In this document: one piece after another, positions 60,491 to 64,000 of the stretch
How the letters are laid out: every line of letters starts with the position of its first letter
Position numbering within the stretch: position 1 is the stretch's first letter
Assembly: GCF_014207905.1 (NCBI RefSeq)
Contig: NZ_JACHLB010000012.1
Coordinates: forward strand, 1 to 64,000
DNA from: Flavobacterium notoginsengisoli
GTDB taxonomy: Bacteria > Bacteroidota > Bacteroidia > Flavobacteriales > Flavobacteriaceae
DNA: 64,000 bases
Direction of reading: 5' to 3'
Position numbers and translations under genes: made by a program
The notes under the pieces: generated by a model
Told to the model about the DNA's origin: nothing
What the model saw: the letters and a program-made list of their open reading frames with translations, nothing else
Databases searched by the model: none

Positions 60491-60571
60491 TTATTTTTTA
60501 AAATTTTTATTGAAGTGACTGAGACGTACTGTTTCCAGTTGCTCATTTATTATTTTTTTAATTAATACATT

Positions 60572-63500
60572 ATGCTTAATAAAGTAATTCAGTTCTCAGT
60601 TAAGAACAAACTGGCAATTGGAATCTTTACACTGCTGTGGATTGTCTACGGTGTGTACGAGGTTACCCAATTACCAATCGATGCCGTGCCGGACATTACA
60701 AACAATCAGGTACAAATTATTACGACAGCGCCATCTTTAGGAGCTGAAGACGTAGAAAGGCTGATCACTTTTCCGATCGAACAAGCCATTAGCAATATTC
60801 CGCATCTTAAAGAAAGCCGAAGTATTTCGCGCTTCGGACTTTCGCTGGTAAGTGTTGTTTTTGAAGACGATGCCGATGTATATTGGGCAAGACAGCAAAT
60901 AACAGAAAGACTCCAACAGGTAGAAATCGACCGAAACGCCAACAGACCCGAAATGGCTCCGGTTACAACTGGTTTAGGAGAAATCTATCAATACGTTTTA
61001 AAACCCAAACCAGGTTACGAAGAGAAATATTCTCTTGAAGATTTAAGAACCATTCAGGATTGGACCATCAGAAGACAGCTTTTGGGAACTGCTGGAATCG
61101 CCGATGTTTCGACTTTTGGAGGGAAATTAAAACAATATGAAATTGCAGTAAATCCAGCACGTCTTAAAGCACAAAACTTGACTATTAGTGAAGTTTTTAC
61201 GGCTTTAAACAGCAGTAACGAAAACACTGGAGGAGCTTATATTGAGAAAGGCCCAACGGTATCTTATATTAGAAGTACAGGTTTGGCTAAAAGTATTGAA
61301 GATATTGAAAATATTGTGGTGAAAAGCACACAAGGCGGACTTCCAATTTTGGTAAAAGATGTTGCTGATGTTAAGATTTCTTCAGCAATTCGCTACGGTG
61401 CATTGACTACAGATGAATACGGCGAATCTGTCGGTGGAATTGTGATGATGTTAAAAGGAGAAAACGCTAATAATGTTATTGTAAATGTAAAAGATAAAAT
61501 TGCCGAAATTGAAAAAATCCTTCCCGAAGGCTTGAAAATTGAACCTTTCTTAGACAGAACTAAAATGGTAGATAATGCCATTGGAACTGTAGAAAAAAAC
61601 TTAATTGAGGGAGCTTTAATTGTTGTTTTGATTTTGGTTTTATTCCTTGGAAACCTAAGAGCCGGATTTATTGTCGCTTCAGTTATTCCATTAGCGATGC
61701 TTTTTGCCATAATTATGATGAATACTTTTGGCGTAAGCGGCAACTTAATGAGTCTTGGTGCATTAGATTTCGGATTAATAGTCGATGGAGCTGTAATTAT
61801 TGTAGAAGCAATTCTGCATCATCTTCACAGTTCAAAAAAATACAAAGCAATTGATGCTATTTCGCAGGAAGAAATGGATAAAGAAGTAACTGGATCTGCA
61901 GCGCGTATGATGAATGCCGCAGTATTTGGCCAGATTATTATTTTGATTGTTTATCTGCCAATTCTTTCGTTACAGGGAATTGAAGGTAAAATGTTTAAGC
62001 CAATGGCACAAACTGTTGCTTTTGCCATTTTGGGAGCTTTCATTTTGTCGCTTACTTATGTGCCAATGGTCAGCGCTTTATTTTTAAGCAAAAAAATCAG
62101 CCACAAAAAGAATTTCTCTGACCGAGTTATGGCAAGGTTAGAAAATGCTTATGAAGGCTGGTTAACGAAAGCTCTAGGAGTTAGAAAAATAATTGTAATT
62201 GCTGCTTTTGTACTTTTCGGAATAGCAGTTGTTTTATTTGGAAGAATGGGAGGAGAATTTATTCCGCAGTTAGAAGAAGGCGATTTTGCAGTAGAAACCC
62301 GTCTGCTTTTAGGAACAAATCTTTCAACGACTACAGAAACTATCGAAAAAATATCGAAAGAACTAAAAAAAGATTATCCAGAAGTACAGCACGTTGTTTC
62401 CCGAATTGGTAGTGCGGAAATTCCAACCGATCCAATGCCAATTGAGGGCGGTGATATGATTATTGTTCTAAAAGATAAATCGGAATGGACAAGTGCTTCC
62501 TCATTTCCAGAATTGGCCGATAAAATGACGAAAACGGTAAAACGAATTGCACCTGGTGTTACCACTGGTTTTCAATTTCCGGTTCAGATGCGTTTTAACG
62601 AATTAATGACGGGAGCTAAACAAGATTTAGTCTGTAAAATTTACGGTGAAGATCTTCAGAAACTTTCTGAATATGCAGAAAAACTAGGAGAAATTAGTAA
62701 AACTGTTGAAGGTGCAGCCGATTTGTATGTAGAAAAAGTAACCGGAATGCCCCAAATCGTAATTGATTACAATTGGGCAGAAATGGCTAAATATAGTCTT
62801 CGAGTTGTAGATATTAACAGAACGATAAATGCAGCTTTTGCAGGAGCCGTTGCTGGAAGCATTTACGAAGGAGAAAAACGCTTTGATATGGTCGTTCGTG
62901 TAGAAGACAACGGAAGAAAAGGAATTGAAGATGTTCGAAATCTTTTAATTGCAACACCATCAGGAATACAGATTCCCCTTTATCAAGTAGCAAAAGTGGA
63001 AGAAGTAGAAGGTCCAAACCAAATTCAAAGGGAAAATGCAAAACGCAGAATTATTGTTGGGTTTAATGTTCGAGGAAGAGATGTTCAGTCTATTGTGGAA
63101 GAATTACAGCAGAAAGTAAACCAGCAGATTAAATTTGATCCGGGTTATTACATTACGTATGGCGGTGCTTTTGAGAATTTACAACAGGCAAAAGCAAGAT
63201 TGGGAGTTGCCGTTCCTGCGGCTTTATTAATGATTTTCGCTTTGTTATATTTTGCTTTTAGATCATTTAAAGAAGGAATTATCATTTTTACAGCTATTCC
63301 GCTATCTGCAATCGGTGGTGTATTTGCCTTAGTGATGCGAGATATGCCTTTTAGTATTTCTGCTGGAGTTGGTTTTATTGCACTTTTTGGTGTAGCTGTT
63401 TTGAACGGAATCGTATTGATATCTGAATTTAATCGAATTCAAAAACAAGGTGAAATCACAGATCCTTTTGATATTATCATTTTAGGGACTAAAAACAGAT

Positions 63501-64000
63501 TACGTCCTGTTTTAATGACGGCTGCAGTTGCTTCGTTAGGATTTCTTCCAATGGCATTAAGTAACGGAGCAGGAGCAGAGGTACAGCGTCCGTTGGCAAC
63601 TGTCGTAATCGGCGGATTGGTAACAGCTACTCTTTTAACGCTTTTTGTGCTTCCGGCTATTTATTTGATGACGTATCATGCTAAAATATTTTCTAAAAAA
63701 AGAAAAAAACATATGAATAATCTAACCATTTTATTGACTATTCTTTTTATTGGTAATACGGCAAATGCACAGCAATTACCAATTTCGTTGGACGAATCGA
63801 TTTCAATTGCGATTGAGAATAATAGAACAGTCAAATCGGCTAAATTAAATGAAAAGTCGAAAAGCCATTTGCAAAAAACAGCCTATAATTTGCCACAGAC
63901 ACAAATCGATGCTGATTACGGCCAGTTTAACAGCGCTCAGAAAGATACCCGATTTGGAATCAGCCAGACTTTTGCTTTTCCTACGGTTTACAGCAACCAG
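60572..64000 (+). CDS. CzcA/CusA-type heavy-metal RND efflux pump fused to an outer-membrane-factor domain (partial)
   Basis: This frame starts at ATG 60572 and stays open to the window edge (1143 codons seen). Residues 1 to about 1040 are an HME-family RND pump. The segment DFGLIVDGAVIIVEA (about 398-412) carries the charged residues Asp, Asp and Glu typical of divalent-cation pumps of the Czc/Cnr type rather than the copper/silver Cus type. After the last membrane helix an in-frame Met (residue 1048) begins a signal-peptide-like helix ending ANAQQ, followed by TolC-like sequence (SLDESISIAIENNRTVKSAKL). So pump and outer-membrane factor are one reading frame. The 3' end is outside the window. 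Confidence 0.9.
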   Translation, partial: MLNKVIQFSVKNKLAIGIFTLLWIVYGVYEVTQLPIDAVPDITNNQVQIITTAPSLGAEDVERLITFPIEQAISNIPHLKESRSISRFGLSLVSVVFEDDADVYWARQQITERLQQVEIDRNANRPEMAPVTTGLGEIYQYVLKPKPGYEEKYSLEDLRTIQDWTIRRQLLGTAGIADVSTFGGKLKQYEIAVNPARLKAQNLTISEVFTALNSSNENTGGAYIEKGPTVSYIRSTGLAKSIEDIENIVVKSTQGGLPILVKDVADVKISSAIRYGALTTDEYGESVGGIVMMLKGENANNVIVNVKDKIAEIEKILPEGLKIEPFLDRTKMVDNAIGTVEKNLIEGALIVVLILVLFLGNLRAGFIVASVIPLAMLFAIIMMNTFGVSGNLMSLGALDFGLIVDGAVIIVEAILHHLHSSKKYKAIDAISQEEMDKEVTGSAARMMNAAVFGQIIILIVYLPILSLQGIEGKMFKPMAQTVAFAILGAFILSLTYVPMVSALFLSKKISHKKNFSDRVMARLENAYEGWLTKALGVRKIIVIAAFVLFGIAVVLFGRMGGEFIPQLEEGDFAVETRLLLGTNLSTTTETIEKISKELKKDYPEVQHVVSRIGSAEIPTDPMPIEGGDMIIVLKDKSEWTSASSFPELADKMTKTVKRIAPGVTTGFQFPVQMRFNELMTGAKQDLVCKIYGEDLQKLSEYAEKLGEISKTVEGAADLYVEKVTGMPQIVIDYNWAEMAKYSLRVVDINRTINAAFAGAVAGSIYEGEKRFDMVVRVEDNGRKGIEDVRNLLIATPSGIQIPLYQVAKVEEVEGPNQIQRENAKRRIIVGFNVRGRDVQSIVEELQQKVNQQIKFDPGYYITYGGAFENLQQAKARLGVAVPAALLMIFALLYFAFRSFKEGIIIFTAIPLSAIGGVFALVMRDMPFSISAGVGFIALFGVAVLNGIVLISEFNRIQKQGEITDPFDIIILGTKNRLRPVLMTAAVASLGFLPMALSNGAGAEVQRPLATVVIGGLVTATLLTLFVLPAIYLMTYHAKIFSKKRKKHMNNLTILLTILFIGNTANAQQLPISLDESISIAIENNRTVKSAKLNEKSKSHLQKTAYNLPQTQIDADYGQFNSAQKDTRFGISQTFAFPTVYSNQ

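Overview
The window comes from a low-GC member of the Bacteroidota, most likely a Flavobacterium or close relative. The signs are a SusC/SusD outer-membrane pair with its ECF sigma/FecR regulators, Bacteroidota-type -7 boxes (TAnnTTTG) in front of many genes, few Shine-Dalgarno-like sequences, and flavobacterial-type intergenic repeats. The window opens in the tail of a 5S rRNA gene, so an rRNA operon lies just upstream. It closes inside an unfinished heavy-metal RND efflux gene.

Layout. (1) 0.3-10.4 kb: a trans-envelope signalling and uptake locus (sigma, anti-sigma, STN-containing SusC, SusD lipoprotein, secreted zinc metalloprotease, DUF3347 protein), probably for peptides rather than glycans. 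(2) 10.6-13.0 kb: four small envelope or hypothetical genes on the minus strand. (3) 13.1-35.5 kb: a large electrophile/oxidative-stress island. It holds MhqO-, MhqD- and DoxX(MhqP)-like proteins, an isochorismatase-family hydrolase, a chloroperoxidase-like hydrolase, two short-chain dehydrogenases, Dps, an amidohydrolase, an outer-membrane porin and a NemR-like TetR with an MFS exporter. Two sigma-54 activators, one with a cognate histidine kinase, lie inside it. Three operator systems tie it together: a TTAATCTAGATTAA-type box exactly 23 nt upstream of the -7 position at three genes; an ACGATATATCGT palindrome at three intergenic sites, one upstream of a good -24/-12 promoter; and a TAGACC-N4-GGTCTA box at two sites around tetR.

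(4) 35.5-38.6 kb: an acidic protein, a CPBP protease, a Crp-family regulator and a secreted PPC/DUF296 protein. (5) 38.8-44.0 kb: a sucrose module, with a GH32-like hydrolase, a bifunctional sucrose-phosphate synthase/phosphatase and a fructokinase. (6) 44.2-50.4 kb: hypotheticals, a TonB-dependent siderophore-type receptor with its PepSY membrane partner, and a TIM-barrel protein. (7) 50.4-56.7 kb: a minus-strand operon nadA-nadB-ric-nrdD-nrdD'-nrdG behind an FNR/Crp-type palindrome placed for class II activation. Its class III ribonucleotide reductase is split: the glycyl-radical domain is in a separate overlapping frame. (8) 56.8-64.0 kb: a large MscS channel, an HxlR regulator, a small periplasmic protein and a CzcA-type RND pump fused in frame to an outer-membrane-factor domain.

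A family of intergenic repeats bounded by TTAAACACATAG inverted termini occurs five times (23.1, 26.4, 37.9, 38.6 and 40.3 kb). Three other palindromic repeat types are also present. No CRISPR array, IS element, phage or complete tRNA gene was found. The strongest leads are the split nrdD with its FNR-type operon and the multi-operator electrophile-response island.
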